The notes: generated from the letters alone by a model not told the origin. 64,000 nt of DNA from Atriophallophorus winterbourni (GCA_013407085.1 JACCGJ010003248.1:62001-126000); one strand, 5' to 3'. Positions 21,301 through 28,560 are shown, numbered from the stretch's first letter. Numbers and translations: made by a program.

Positions 21301-22957
21301 CTTTATATCTTCCTTATATACTGATGAACTCTAACCACATGCACACAACTTGTTCGTATTAGCCGTTTCTAATTAGCGCGAACCGCAGAAAAAATTTCAC
21401 GAGGATGTTCGTATGATGTGGCCTTGTGCAATTACGGTGTTAAGAAAGCACTGTTGCGATACGTAACAATGATCCGACATGATTGCAAGTAGAATTATGA
21501 TCATAAAGATAATGCGTATTCTCGGCGACCATGGACACAATTTTAGCGCATCATCAGAGTTGATGATTGAAACATATCAATTCAATTGGAACTTGTTTTA
21601 ATGCTTGCTGCTAGGACGTTCACTTAGTGATACGTGGGATGATTTCATTGAGGAAACCCGACATTACAATCAGACGCTCACTTTCAACATTTCGTCGTCA
21701 ATCAATTTAGCTAAGAATGTCGTTCTATCATCGTCATCAGGTGTGTGACAAGGGACCTTCAATTTCGGCCTCTTTTGCAATCCGCTCTCAGATTATTTTG
21801 TCCTGCTACACGTCAGGACTCCGTGTCTACTTCGGGGATTTATGCCAGACCTTGTAAATCTACCAACCAAATTTATAACTCACTTTACTTCAATTCTTCG
21901 CGGGCATCCACTGCGATATTGAATATGCTGGCTGCAAATTCTGGTAGTTTCGTGACAAAAATGTGTACTGTTTGTCGATGGTATGGTATGAAAGCACAAG
22001 CCTGATCCAGGCAAAGTGCCGCACAGTCAGAGACTGCACGTGGGCTAAGATACTGTCAGATAGATATGAGAAAAGAAATGGAGATGGCAGTGAGACTCCA
22101 GCGTGTTTCAGCATGCAGCTCACTACCGTTGGCATTATGTTAGCTGCTGTAGAACAGCATTATTGCAGCCTCTTCACCATTTGATTATTTAGTACTGACA
22201 GGAAGAGTGTGGCCCACAAGAGATGCGAGACACGAAGATTATCCCGCTATTTAAGAATCAGGATGATAGAAACGACTGCAACAATTACAGAGGAATCTCC
22301 CTTGTGAATGGTGTAAGCCAATTATTTGCAAAAGTCGGATCTGTATATATGTATGAAAGCACAAGCCTGTTCCAGGCAAAGTGTCGCACAGTCAGAGACT
22401 GCACGTGGGCTAAGATACTGTCAGGTTGCCCAGGCCTAGACAGATATGAAGGGGTAAATAGAAATAGAAATGGTAGTGAGACTCCAGCGTGTACTCGCAT
22501 GCAGCTCACTACCGTTGGCCAATCAATTTAGCACGATGTTAGCCGCACAGCACAGAAATGCTGCACGATTGCACATCCGTGCACCTGCACATCCGTGCAC
22601 CGGATCTGTATGACTGTTTGTTGATATATTTATCAGATTTTGATTTCCTCCCACGCTCCAAAAACGGGTCCAAGAATTTTTCGCAAATGATGCCCAGGTG
22701 ATGAAATTAGTCGGTTTAAACAATCGCGTTGTCGCGCGTTTTAAATTCTACACGCACTGTAACTGTCCAATTGATACGATGTGATGTTGGGTGTCAAATT
22801 GTTTGTTTGTTCGTTTTTAGTCCACCCTTCATTCTCTTTTCGCAGACTTTACTCCATTAAACCAAATCCTCGGGTTCTTCAATTTCTCAATGACTTTCAA
22901 GATGCATTACCCGAAGCGGACCTTCGCGATTTGGCCAACAACGTTCGTCATGCCTGA
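124..22957 (+). CDS. Gene A: Ras-family guanine nucleotide exchange factor (RasGEF_N + CDC25 domain), 5' incomplete
   Basis: Predicted exons: 124-342, 1087-1321, 2821-3083, 5439-5471, 5515-5702, 6615-6699, 10321-10342, 13370-13542, 14845-15342, 16716-16883, 16958-17053, 18619-18902, 22846-22957. All have GT-AG borders and all phases join, giving 791 codons to a TGA at 22955. RasGEF proteins load GTP onto Ras-like GTPases at membranes. Seen: a serine/acid-rich N-terminal part (about residues 74-315), a RasGEF N-terminal domain (about 320-440, motif FVRSFLVTYRVF), and a CDC25 catalytic domain (about 555-775: DIAEQLTYLE, ELLNIKCLERGEAPSV, HFSTVSNWV, LKNYSGFLALL, PPFIPYLGL, GPVVNVWRC). The protein ends soon after the catalytic domain, with no C1, PDZ, PH or RA domain visible. 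The subfamily (Sos, RasGRF, RalGDS, RapGEF) cannot be fixed by eye. The first coding exon lies upstream of the window. Confidence 0.85.
343..1086 (+). other. Gene A intron, nothing recognised
   Basis: AT-rich intronic sequence. Open frames here (for example 747-962) have no coding character and no family resemblance. Confidence 0.5.
1087..1321 (+). CDS. Gene A exon 2 (Ser/Asp/Glu-rich, probably disordered)
   Basis: It begins after tttatcgcttccag and ends CCAC|gtaatt in phase 1. The peptide is rich in serine and acidic residues (ALLSDSDSEPVVDSVSDQDE) and then turns basic (LRRKMINKNRP). The split codon C|TA joins it in frame to the next exon. The composition suggests a disordered regulatory segment. 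Confidence 0.7.
1494..1708 (-). repeat. Family A SINE-like repeat, copy 1
   Basis: It matches the family A unit in reverse orientation, from the ATCCGTGCA-type end to the GTATGAAAGC-type end. It lies in intron 2 of gene A and runs straight into a family C hammerhead fragment. Diverged, with internal indels. Confidence 0.75.
1721..1762 (-). ncRNA. Family C hammerhead-like motif, decayed
   Basis: On the minus strand it reads CTCCAC, CTGATGA, CGGC/GCCA, GAAA, CCGGTT, GTGCTG. The core is intact, but stem I pairs over only three bases and the predicted cleavage triplet is GUU. Probably an inactive remnant. Confidence 0.45.
1767..1795. repeat. TAA-rich microsatellite
   Basis: Imperfect run of TAA triplets directly after the family C fragment. 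Confidence 0.7.
2044..2200 (-). repeat. Family B repeat, decayed single copy
   Basis: It aligns with the 233-bp unit at 3906-4569 (CATTTGCATGC, then GGTAGGGACAG, then GTTGGATAAGG). The hammerhead core is mutated (minus strand CTGGTGA instead of CTGATGA). Confidence 0.7.
2266..2350. repeat. TAA/AAT microsatellite
   Basis: About 80 bp of imperfect TAA triplets in intron 2 of gene A. Confidence 0.85.
2821..3083 (+). CDS. Gene A exon 3
   Basis: The acceptor is ttactcacatgcag and the donor TTG|gtaagt. Two bases complete a leucine codon begun in the previous exon, followed by TNYMFRFGMSLYNE. The middle contains LQFFRSKWLKSEDGP. Locally GC-rich and open over 88 codons, in contrast with the AT-rich introns around it. 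No known domain recognised. Confidence 0.75.
3084..3894 (+). other. Gene A intron 3, 5' part, nothing recognised
   Basis: AT-rich sequence with no gene or repeat that I can identify, up to the family B array. Confidence 0.4.
3895..3905. other. Left target-site duplication of the family B array
   Basis: AAGTTTAACCT, identical to 4570-4580 on the other side of the array. Confidence 0.75.
3947..3988 (-). ncRNA. Hammerhead ribozyme motif, family B copy 1
   Basis: Minus strand: stem I CCCTAC pairs with GTGGGG (6 bp with one G-U). Then CTGATGA, stem II GTGC/GCAC with loop AAACA, and GAAA, followed by CCGGTC and the second stem I strand. Predicted cleavage is after GTC. Stem III is replaced by the self-complementary ACCGGU, so two molecules (or neighbouring units) would have to pair. 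Confidence 0.75.
4179..4220 (-). ncRNA. Hammerhead ribozyme motif, family B copy 2
   Basis: Same motif as at 3947-3988 with every core and stem base unchanged. Confidence 0.75.
4412..4453 (-). ncRNA. Hammerhead ribozyme motif, family B copy 3
   Basis: Core and stem II are intact. One stem I base differs (CCCTCC instead of CCCTAC), replacing an A-U pair with a C-U mismatch next to the core. Confidence 0.65.
4570..4580. other. Right target-site duplication of the family B array
   Basis: AAGTTTAACCT, identical to 3895-3905. Confidence 0.75.
4790..5200. repeat. Family D dispersed repeat, copy 1
   Basis: It aligns with 12700-13060 (shared landmarks GAAGCCTTTT, GGCGCCAG, GGACTTGGTTGTCAGAG, GTGGGAGCTT-like). 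GC-richer than its surroundings. Frames on both strands are open here but are not conserved between the two copies, so it is not treated as a gene. Element class unknown. Confidence 0.65.
5439..5471 (+). CDS. Gene A exon 4 (33-nt exon)
   Basis: Eleven codons (DELQPSDAILE) lie between a strong acceptor (tcattttcag) and a strong donor (gtaagt), phase 0 on both sides. It is separated from the next exon by only 43 bp, a very short intron of the kind common in flatworm genes. Confidence 0.7.
5515..5702 (+). CDS. Gene A exon 5 (acidic, Ser/Thr-rich)
   Basis: It follows the 43-bp intron (acceptor catcagcag) and ends CCTTC|gtaagt with two bases of a serine codon. The peptide is acidic and Ser/Thr-rich (EPLDDEELDSDVSSIDLTEE, then SSSVTALTGAILSTPLQDQ), like exon 2. 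Confidence 0.75.
5703..6614 (+). other. Gene A intron 5
   Basis: Apart from a TA microsatellite at 6266-6305, nothing recognised. Confidence 0.4.
6266..6305. repeat. TA dinucleotide microsatellite
   Basis: About 20 uninterrupted AT/TA dinucleotides inside an intron. Confidence 0.95.
6615..6699 (+). CDS. Gene A exon 6 (start of RasGEF N-terminal domain region)
   Basis: The acceptor tttctactcag and donor TCG|gtaaat enclose 85 nt. One base completes the split serine codon and 28 codons follow (TKSRVAAEKCDEILTLPNAD…LIVFSDS). This probably corresponds to the first helix of the RasGEF N-terminal domain, though the match is weak there. Confidence 0.65.
7556..7660. repeat. Family E dispersed repeat, copy 1
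   Basis: It shares an ordered set of landmarks with 16366-16470: a GAA run, TGACTT, TACACACGAATTTT-like, and TTCAACCACA-like. Short and decayed. Confidence 0.5.
7870..8065 (+). repeat. Family A SINE-like repeat, copy 2
   Basis: It matches the unit from TATGAAAGCACAAGCCTGAT to GCACGGTGTTAGCCGCACAG, with a deletion after CCTGATCCAG. It lies in gene A intron 6. Confidence 0.8.
8900..9310 (+). repeat. Family C repeat, about 1.7 tandem units with hammerhead motif
   Basis: Two direct copies of the same block occur: GACACATTACTGTTG-like/CGCCTCGAGTGCTTGAC, then TATGTGATTCTG, GGTTCGTTGTAC and CCCTAT near 8940-9060, and again near 9185-9305. The hammerhead motif lies between them, so the element looks like a partial dimer, as in family B. 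No ORF of interest. Confidence 0.7.
9123..9164 (+). ncRNA. Hammerhead ribozyme motif, family C
   Basis: CTCCAC pairs perfectly with GTGGAG (stem I, 6 bp), with CTGATGA, CGGC-AAACA-GCCA and GAAA between, then CCGGTA and the second stem I strand. Predicted cleavage is after GTA. The first stem II pair is C·A, a defect seen in the other better-kept family C copies; the next three pairs are G-C. Stem III is again replaced by the ACCGGU palindrome. Confidence 0.65.
9650..9858 (-). repeat. Family A SINE-like repeat, copy 3
   Basis: Reverse-orientation match (TCTAGGCC, GACAGTATCT, GTCAGGCTT landmarks), more diverged than the other copies. Confidence 0.65.
10321..10342 (+). CDS. Gene A exon 7: candidate 22-nt microexon
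   Basis: The flanking exons (6699, phase 0; 13370, two bases of a split codon) cannot be joined directly. A 22-nt segment between an acceptor (gctaaattag) and a strong donor (GATG|gtaaga) starts in phase 0 and leaves one G, which makes GAT (Asp) with the next exon and reads TKVLNDD-DPNFVRSF. It is chosen because it is the only segment I found that restores phase. Another exon in 6700-13369 could do this job instead. Confidence 0.4.
10747..10967 (-). repeat. Family A SINE-like repeat, copy 4
   Basis: Nearly full-length copy in reverse orientation, from GGATGTGCAATCGTGCAGCA to GGCTTGTGCTTTCATAC, in gene A intron 7. Confidence 0.85.
12540..13075. repeat. Family D dispersed repeat, copy 2 (longer)
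   Basis: It aligns with 4790-5200 and extends further upstream (12540-12700). The open frame 12824-13087 is not conserved as protein between the copies. Same orientation as copy 1, also in a gene A intron. Confidence 0.6.
13370..13542 (+). CDS. Gene A exon 8 (RasGEF_N signature)
   Basis: The acceptor is ctttatttcag and the donor TTG|gtttgt. It encodes DPNFVRSFLVTYRVF, the RasGEF N-terminal signature (DPxFVRxFLxTYRxF), followed by the helix SSESLIDRLITRYNFF and a serine/glutamine loop. This domain packs against and stabilises the catalytic domain in Sos-type exchange factors. Confidence 0.9.
13543..14844 (+). other. Gene A intron 8, nothing recognised
   Basis: 1.3 kb without a recognisable exon or repeat. 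The flanking exons join in phase without it. Confidence 0.45.
14845..15342 (+). CDS. Gene A exon 9 (end of RasGEF_N, linker, start of CDC25 domain)
   Basis: 166 codons, from the acceptor gatctatttcacag to the donor AGA|gtgagt. The first part (DFSPCMRLLVAFQKTID) fits the end of the RasGEF N-terminal domain. A Ser-rich linker with basic patches follows (FGPFKRNLFNSIKPKHS). The end, RDIAEQLTYLEAKKFDQIR, is the conserved first helix of the CDC25 domain. Because the border falls inside that domain, the exon must continue at 16716. Confidence 0.88.
15820..15885. repeat. Family F short repeat, copy 1
   Basis: It contains CAATCGGTTAGAGCAGTTTT followed by GGGTAAC, shared with copies near 28720, 55320 and 55500. 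GGTTAGAGCAG resembles a tRNA D-arm, so the family may be tRNA-derived. Confidence 0.55.
16366..16470. repeat. Family E dispersed repeat, copy 2, with GAA microsatellite
   Basis: It matches 7556-7660 and begins with six GAA triplets. Confidence 0.5.
16716..16883 (+). CDS. Gene A exon 10 (CDC25 domain)
   Basis: 56 codons between cttcttccag and AGC|gtgagt. It contains TELLNIKCLERGEAPSVSAC, AAHFSTVSNWVLYQIL and RDKVAFKFICVMS, matching the core helices of CDC25 domains (NxW/C…APSV…HFNxVSxWV…R…KFIxVA). Confidence 0.92.
16958..17053 (+). CDS. Gene A exon 11 (CDC25 domain)
   Basis: 32 codons after a 74-bp intron. KLRRLKNYSGFLALLCSFLL matches the helix that reads LRxLxNFxSLxAIxxAL in other RasGEFs. 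The donor is TCG|gtaagt. Confidence 0.9.
17216..17325 (-). repeat. Family A SINE-like repeat, partial copy 5
   Basis: Only the middle of the unit is present (CCAGACCTGGGCAATCTGAG to TGATTTCATAC), in reverse orientation. Confidence 0.65.
17775..17816 (-). ncRNA. Hammerhead motif, family B, left arm of inverted pair
   Basis: Minus strand: CCCTAC, CTGATGA, GTGC/ACAC, GAAA, CCGGTC, GTGGTG. Stem I keeps four pairs and stem II three. Confidence 0.55.
17944..17985 (+). ncRNA. Hammerhead motif, family B, right arm of inverted pair
   Basis: CCCTAC, then CCGATGA (one core change from CTGATGA), a perfect GTGC/GCAC stem II, GAAA, CCGGTC and GTTGGG. The changed core base predicts loss of activity. Confidence 0.5.
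18619..18902 (+). CDS. Gene A exon 12 (CDC25 domain)
   Basis: The acceptor is ttgctgcctgcaacag and the donor AC|gtgagt. It encodes the YRKELNSADPPFIPYLGLMM segment, equivalent to YRxxLxxxxPPxIPYLGxxL in the family, then a GNPLFAP loop and GPVVNVWRCQKHFAII, equivalent to the INFxKxxxxxxI helix. In Sos-type exchangers this region lies next to the catalytic helical hairpin. Confidence 0.92.
19265..19400 (+). repeat. Family G dispersed repeat, copy 1 (partial)
   Basis: GGTCGATGTCGACGATGGAT, then TACATCACAATCGCAT and GGAACAATCTCTTCCGCAGC match 59150-59420 and, in reverse, 38480-38710. Confidence 0.6.
20010..20095 (-). repeat. Family C fragment with decayed hammerhead
   Basis: On the minus strand TTGATGA replaces CTGATGA, with GCCAGAAACCGG intact. 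Stem I and stem II no longer pair well. Confidence 0.45.
20143..20337 (+). repeat. Family A SINE-like repeat, copy 6
   Basis: From CCTGATCCAGGCAAAAGTGC to AGCCACACAGCACAGCA; the first 20 bp of the unit are missing. It lies in the last intron of gene A. Confidence 0.8.
20338..21980 (+). other. Gene A last intron, middle part, nothing recognised
   Basis: No exon or repeat recognised. Confidence 0.4.
21981..22160 (+). repeat. Family A SINE-like repeat, copy 7
   Basis: GTATGAAAGCACAAGCCTGA through GCTCACTACCGTTGGC, with a deletion of the TTGCCCAGGCCTAGA part and a divergent end. Confidence 0.8.
22205..22335 (+). pseudogene. RTE-like LINE reverse transcriptase fragment
   Basis: The translation IIPLFKNQDDRNDCNNYRGI followed by SLVNGVSQLFAK matches the N-terminal RT motif of RTE-type LINEs (PLFKKGDxxxCxNYRGISLL). 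It is a short fragment with no surrounding ORF, and a family A copy is inserted immediately after it. Confidence 0.7.
22347..22600 (+). mobile_element. Family A SINE-like element, best full-length copy, with target-site duplication
   Basis: A 254-bp element flanked by a perfect 11-bp direct repeat (CGGATCTGTAT at 22336-22346 and 22601-22611). Its 3' end repeats the short motif GCACATCCGTGCAC. It is non-coding, and no clear RNA polymerase III boxes were identified. This copy defines the ends of family A and shows the family is mobile rather than satellite DNA. Confidence 0.8.
22846..22957 (+). CDS. Gene A exon 13 (terminal exon, stop codon)
   Basis: After tctcttttcgcag one base completes a split Thr codon (AC|A), then LYSIKPNPRVLQFLNDFQDA and further residues run to TGA at 22955-22957. 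This matches the usual end of CDC25 domains (Y.I..N..V..FL…LPE.DL). No clear polyadenylation signal was seen in the next 300 bp. Confidence 0.88.
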
Positions 22958-23774
22958 GATGTACATGTACAGAAAAATGTTTTCTCTCTCTCTCTGTTTC
23001 TTTCAACTGTTTACTCGTCATTTTACCCACAAACATATCCATCTCTTCTTTTATTTGAGACTGAACCTGCGTAACATTGTGATATGTAAGAAAACTATAT
23101 TTTTTTCATTCTACTTATATATTATTACTTTTTCTCACTCGTACAAGAACGAAATCAACCTTTGACAAAATGAATCCAGAGTTGCTATTTGTTCCGTTCT
23201 GTTTTCTCGTGGGGGGGTATTTGAGTCCGTTATCATTGTGGGAGCCATATTTTGGGGAGAAATTGTTACACCGGAATCAACGGTTGAATGATCGATTGGT
23301 TGGGTTGTAAATTTTGATCGAATTCACAACACGGACGTCAATCACTCCTTGCCGCAGCGCGTTTTCGGTGTGGATTACTTTTTAGTTCGAGGGTAGCCTT
23401 CTGCATGGCTGCAGAACAGTTGAAGTTATTTTTCGGAAGTTTGTTTCGATACTTCAGCTTCCCAATTTGCGTTGACGAATTCGCATTCATCTCGGTTTCT
23501 AAGGCTGACTTGATCAGATAATTTGCATTGAAATTAGAAACCGTTAGGGTTACATGAGACTCGTTGAATCTCTGTCGATTTCGGAAACGACCAATCAGCA
23601 GAATTAATGAGGAAGTGGCGCACATAGTCTTTGCTGTTTAAAACTTGGAAATATGTTGTGCTCGGAAGTTGGTCTAATTATTTCCCTTCCCTTTCGATGC
23701 AATGAGGCCCATAGGGCCTGTGAAAATCTCCGGTTTCATTACTTTAATTTTGCATCCCTGACTTCACGGGTGAA

Positions 23775-24290
23775 TTACCTGGCTTTATTGATGTCTGAAA
23801 TTAAGTCCGATCGGAGGTGAGATGGTTGGGCATCGTTATCTGGTTGTGTTCTCACCTTCGAACGCCGTAGTCGATAAGCATTTCCATCATCCTTCACAGT
23901 TGACAGCAAGGACTTTGCTTTGACCGCCTTGTAGCCGACTCTGAGTACGACTGGGTCGAGGGCACGTTTCATGAGAGCTGAGGTTGTCATTCGGTAGACG
24001 TGTCCAAGCCAATGTAGTCTTCGCCGTTGAATGCGAACGGAACGCGGGGGTATTTCGTCGCATCGCGTCCGAACGGCAGCATTAGATACCCGCTTAGTAT
24101 TTCGGACGCTCAAGATTATCCTAAGGTATCATTGGTCGAACACTTTCGAGTCATCGTACATCCGGTGACCTCAGCGATCACGTCCCATATCCATAAAGTA
24201 ATACAGTGCCAAAGGACGCCTTTCAACCGCAAAAATGCATTTTGTGCACCATCAACTCTTAGCTTTACTTCATCTTTCGCCTAACAATTG
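23775..24290 (-). pseudogene. RTE-like LINE 3' region fragment
   Basis: On the minus strand RIQRRRLHWLGHVYRM is the C-terminal signature of RTE-type LINE proteins (RRLRWLGHVxRM), preceded by a matching but frame-broken VRNTKRVSNAAVRTR segment. It lies just downstream of gene A and is degenerate. Confidence 0.75.
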
Positions 24291-24571
24291 GGTAACATAG
24301 TGGAACCGAGTTACTTGAAAACTCAAACATATTCAATAGCACAGCCTTGGATGAAGCGATACAAGTGCTAGTCTGTCGCAATCATGTTCTTAGCATTTCA
24401 GAAACTCATTCACACGTGGTGGGAAATTTGGTTCACGAATTCTTTCAAATTGACTATTAGGACGAGACATCCACAAGGCATCGGTAACAGGGCCAATAAT
24501 GCAATCATGATTAGCCAGATATTTTGATATTTTTGTTTGCTTGTTTCGAATTTCACACCTTGTTTACTATT

Positions 24572-24675
24572 ACTCCACTGTTTCCAGGCATACGGATCCT
24601 GATCCAACTGTCCCCCTACCTGATGAGTACGAAACCAACCATGAGGTGTGCGTGACGGAACCACATGCAAATATA
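24572..24675 (+). repeat. Family B decayed copy with collapsed hammerhead
   Basis: Plus-strand CCCTAC, CTGATGA, GTAC, GAAA: stem II has shrunk to four bases, so no stem-loop can form. Flanks match family B (CATACGGATCCTGATCC and CATGCAAAT). Confidence 0.6.
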
Positions 24676-25329
24676 GATTTTTATTTCTAAACTAGAGGCT
24701 CAACCTCACCTTCATATGGCTAAAATTAATGGCGTTTCCAGTCTTAACCAACAGTGGCTTTAAAATTTAAATTTTTGACTGTTTCATCACTACTTCAATG
24801 CAATGTAGATCCTTACGGTAGTGTATCTACCCACCGAGTGTAAACAGGACGTATGTTGTGTGTGACATTATTGCCACGAGTAGTGCACTATTTGTAGAAT
24901 TTACCGCGAATTATGAGAAAAGCCGTTATCTCTTGTCTGAAGAACGCCTGTATCTCTAGTTGTCCCAGCTCGCAATTTAAATTCAAATATTCACTGTAAC
25001 TTAGGACCGTTTTTACTATATATATCTCATGGGAATTCTCCTAAATGTTATATTGTACAAGTTAATATAATAAACATCTCAGATGGAATACATAGTTGAA
25101 CACAACTACTTTGTCGAACGGGGACTGTTCACAGAAAATCGAGGAAAAATATCCCCGGTGAGTGTTCTTCTGTTGGCGTTTTTTGAAAGTCTTACATGGA
25201 ACTGTTTAATAACGATAAATACATTGCCGTTTTTATCGCGGTAAAAGAGGCAATAAGGTTTGGTATATATTTTGGACTGATCGTGTAGTCTGGTCACCAC
25301 TCAGAATTCTCAGTTTGCCCGTTTTAGGT

Positions 25330-26226
25330 TCGATAAATCGGAAACCACTGACGGTAATATCTGTCAAATAAAAGCTGCACTTTCGCAGATCATTCAACAC
25401 GAAGGTTCAGCTGTTGCAAATGTGCCGGAGAGTCTTGAAGAGCGTTCTTTTAATCAAGACGCCACCTTTCCAAATGCAACTGTTAAAGGCCTGTCTGTCG
25501 AAAACATCCCTGGTCCGCAAATGTTACGGAGACAAAGCCATCTGCTCACCAGAAGGTTCAGCGAAAACCCTCAGGTTCAAACCAAAAGTAACGGTGCAAA
25601 ATACTCCCAAATTGGACACAATAGTTATTCGATCTAAGGCAGTTGAAACATACAGCGAGCGCGATAGGCGCACAGTGTACATTCGCTCCATGGACTAAGC
25701 GTGATTTGCACCAACGTAAAGGAAACGAGTGCCACCTTACTAGTAGGCAGGCTAAAACACGATAAAGAAGAATGGAGAATTTTGTGTAGCAATGTGGACT
25801 TGGAGCCAGTTGAACCACTATCATTGATACGACTGAATCGTAAACCCACTTCATCAAATCTGGACCAGTCAAGACTGCTTAAAATCACGGTCAACTCTGA
25901 AATGGATCTAGAAAACATCTTACTATCCGCTTTTCTTCTTAGTAGGGAGCGTTCAGAGACCACTGCAAAGATCTTTGCCGATGTGCCCTGGTGGGAAAGG
26001 GTCCGAAACTCACCAGCAACAAGACCAAACGAAGCAGAGGGACGATCGATGTTTAATCCTTTTGGGAGTCCCAGAAGCTGATAAAGCAGTGCAGCGCAAA
26101 CACGATCGGCTACTATGGAGATTCCTCAGTGATATAATTGTCTTGCAGGATGTAGCTGTGACGGACACGCTCCGTATCCCAAAATCTACGAATTATAAGG
26201 GCATCAGTCCTGATCCTCTAAAATAA
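25330..26226 (+). pseudogene. LINE ORF1-like remnant
   Basis: Fragments SLIRLNRKPTSSNLDQSRLL, LENILLSAFLL and ADVPWWERVRN, then VTDTLRIPKS, resemble the RNA-binding ORF1 proteins of CR1-like flatworm LINEs (from memory; family assignment tentative). At least three frame changes. Confidence 0.55.
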
Positions 26227-26699
26227 CGTTCTTGCGTAAAGATATGTTAACACGATCAAAACTCGTTGGGATAATGGCTGCAGACTAATTCCACGAGAAA
26301 TTAGACTAAGCACATCGCAACTTCATATTGAACAGATAAACGTACCACAAAGTCAAATAGAAACACAACCAATCAATCAGTAGTTGACGTGTCAAAAACA
26401 AATGCAGCCGACATTATAGATCACTGTATTTCAACCGTAAAACCTCAAAACGATCAGGCATCCTTGCAAGTCAAAAACCTTCAGAGGCCGAGTTAGGAGG
26501 AGTCGGCCTAACAGATATTCTGCACTCCGCTAGTCCCCTTTCCCAAACCCCATCCTTGTTGAGAAACACTACTATAAAATGCATCTACACAAGCGCATAA
26601 TGTCTCGGGGAAACTATCGATGAACTGCGTGCAGTTGTTTCTGAAATGTTCACCAAACATCAACGTGGCTGCAGACTCAGCAAACAAATAGTGAACTAG

Positions 26700-27438
26700 A
26701 ATTACCGAGAATGTCACTTGTTCGCTATGACCGGGAAAAGAGAGGAGGAGGATTAGCTTTGCATTATAGCCAAAATCTTCTGTGGTGTGAGATTACGGAT
26801 CCAGACATTGTGTTACGGGATAAACTCTGGTGCTCAGTTAGCTAACAACGAAGACTGTTTTGGGAGTAGTATATCGCCCACCGTCTGCACAGGAAACTTA
26901 CAATCTGGCCATACTCGACAAAATTCGCATGGTTACTTCCAGATTAACTTGTGGATTTTTAATTATGGGTGACTTCAATTTGCCGAATCTGCAGAGCAGT
27001 AGCATTCACCCAGAACACTACCTCGAACGTGCATTCAGTGAGTTGTTGGTCGATATTTCTCTTTATAACCCCATTGCTTGCAATACCCGATACCGCGGAA
27101 CCGATGTACCTTCCCTCTTGGATCTCGCTCTCACAAGCAACGTTGCTCACAAAAGTCCACTGGGACTAAGTGATCACGTCGTCATCCAGTTTGGCTATCT
27201 GTTTGAAGCCGTAAGAACAAGTGATGCCGATAAAACAGTTAGTCGAATCAACATTATGGCTTTGAGTGATGTTCTTAAAAACACGATTAACTGCCAACCG
27301 GAAACCAGCAACCTACATGAGTTTTGGGTATGTCTAATATCTACTCACAAGTATTCAATCGAAGTGAGCTCCGAATTTACCTTTAGGAACTCAAGGAAAA
27401 ACCTCGAATTAATATTTAGAAGCCGAAATCGTATGTAG
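26700..27438 (+). pseudogene. LINE APE-type endonuclease domain
   Basis: RYDREKRGGGLALHYS, GVVYRPPSAQETYN, IMGDFNLPN and LGLSDHVVIQF are the successive motifs of apurinic-type LINE endonucleases, including the Asp/Asn of GDFN and the Ser-Asp-His of the last motif. The segment 26860-27438 is open; the N-terminal part is shifted. Confidence 0.85.
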
Positions 27439-27458
27439 TTAAATGTTCGAAACATTGC

Positions 27459-28035
27459 TTGGCGACACCATCGGCAAAACACATCATCAGAGACCTAGGA
27501 AACATTGCATTTACGGCGGAACAAAGTAAACAAATTGTCATCCAAGACATTTTGTACTTCCAAGAAGTGTTATCACGCATGATGGAGCTCAACCCCAAAA
27601 TACTTTTTCGTATGGTTAACTATCAAGCTAAGGTGAAACCTGGAGTTGTGTCCGTGAACACGTCAGCTGAACCAACAACAACTGCCACAGAAACTGCTGA
27701 AGCTTTAGCCACGTTTTATTCATCTATATTCAACCTGAACACGTAATAAACATCCCAAATCAACCACAGATGCCATGAGTGAAGTAAATGTCACGTCAAA
27801 ATGGGTCCTTCAAGCATTATTGTTTCTCAAAACCGGAGAGTGCCCTGGGGTCGACGGAATAATTCCGCTAATATTAAAGCAACGTGCACATTTGCAAGAC
27901 AAAACACTCAAATACCTGTTCAAACAAACACTGGCAAATGGAGTGATTCCAACAGATTCGAAACGCGGAATGATTTCTCCTTTTCATAAAGGTGGAAATC
28001 GCTCCGATGTTTCTAATTACGTCACTTCAAACTAA
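27459..28035 (+). pseudogene. LINE linker and reverse transcriptase N-terminal part
   Basis: Two frames: 27459-27746 (linker) and 27775-28035, the latter with GECPGVDGIIPLILK, ANGVIPTDSKRGMISPFHKG and VSNYVTSN, the KSPGPDGI and WKxGxIxPIxKGG motifs of RT. It stops where the palm domain should begin. Confidence 0.8.
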
Positions 28036-28560
28036 CACTGCCTTTAAAAAAGCAACACGTGTCCTAAATCTACTCAAACGGATATTCGGGAAATTTTCGC
28101 CCAAGATATTCCCAAGGATCACGAATACATATTTGAGACCAGTCATGGACTACGATGTGCAGTCATGGTCTCCGTGGCTCACAAAGAATGTTGAACTTAT
28201 GCAGCGAGTCTATCTGCTCAACAAAACTAGTTCTCCGCATCCGAAACAAGCCTTATTAAGAAAGGATAGCTCAACTGAATCTGTTCGAATTTCCCTATTG
28301 ACAGATCAGAGGAGACCTTATCTTACTTTACAAAAAATTCCATACCCAGAACAATCCCTTACGGGATTTATTCACGCGAAGGGATACGAGAAATTATCGG
28401 ACCCATGATTATGTGCTGGTCGTACCCCATTCCCGCCTGAACTGTAGAAGGTATATTTAATCTGTCCGTGTCTATTTTACTTGGAACATTTTACCTTCTA
28501 CGGTGCTCAATCCACTAGCTTGCGTGACGAATTAGACGAATTTTTATTGCATTATTCGTT
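28036..28560 (+). pseudogene. LINE reverse transcriptase C-terminal part after internal deletion
   Basis: ATRVLNLLKRIFGKFSPKIF and TYLRPVMDYDVQSWSPWLTK are RT thumb-region motifs that normally lie several hundred residues after the NYRP motif. The tail continues in other frames to about 28560, followed by a 3' UTR with TTGTTGTTAAGCTTG. Confidence 0.75.
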
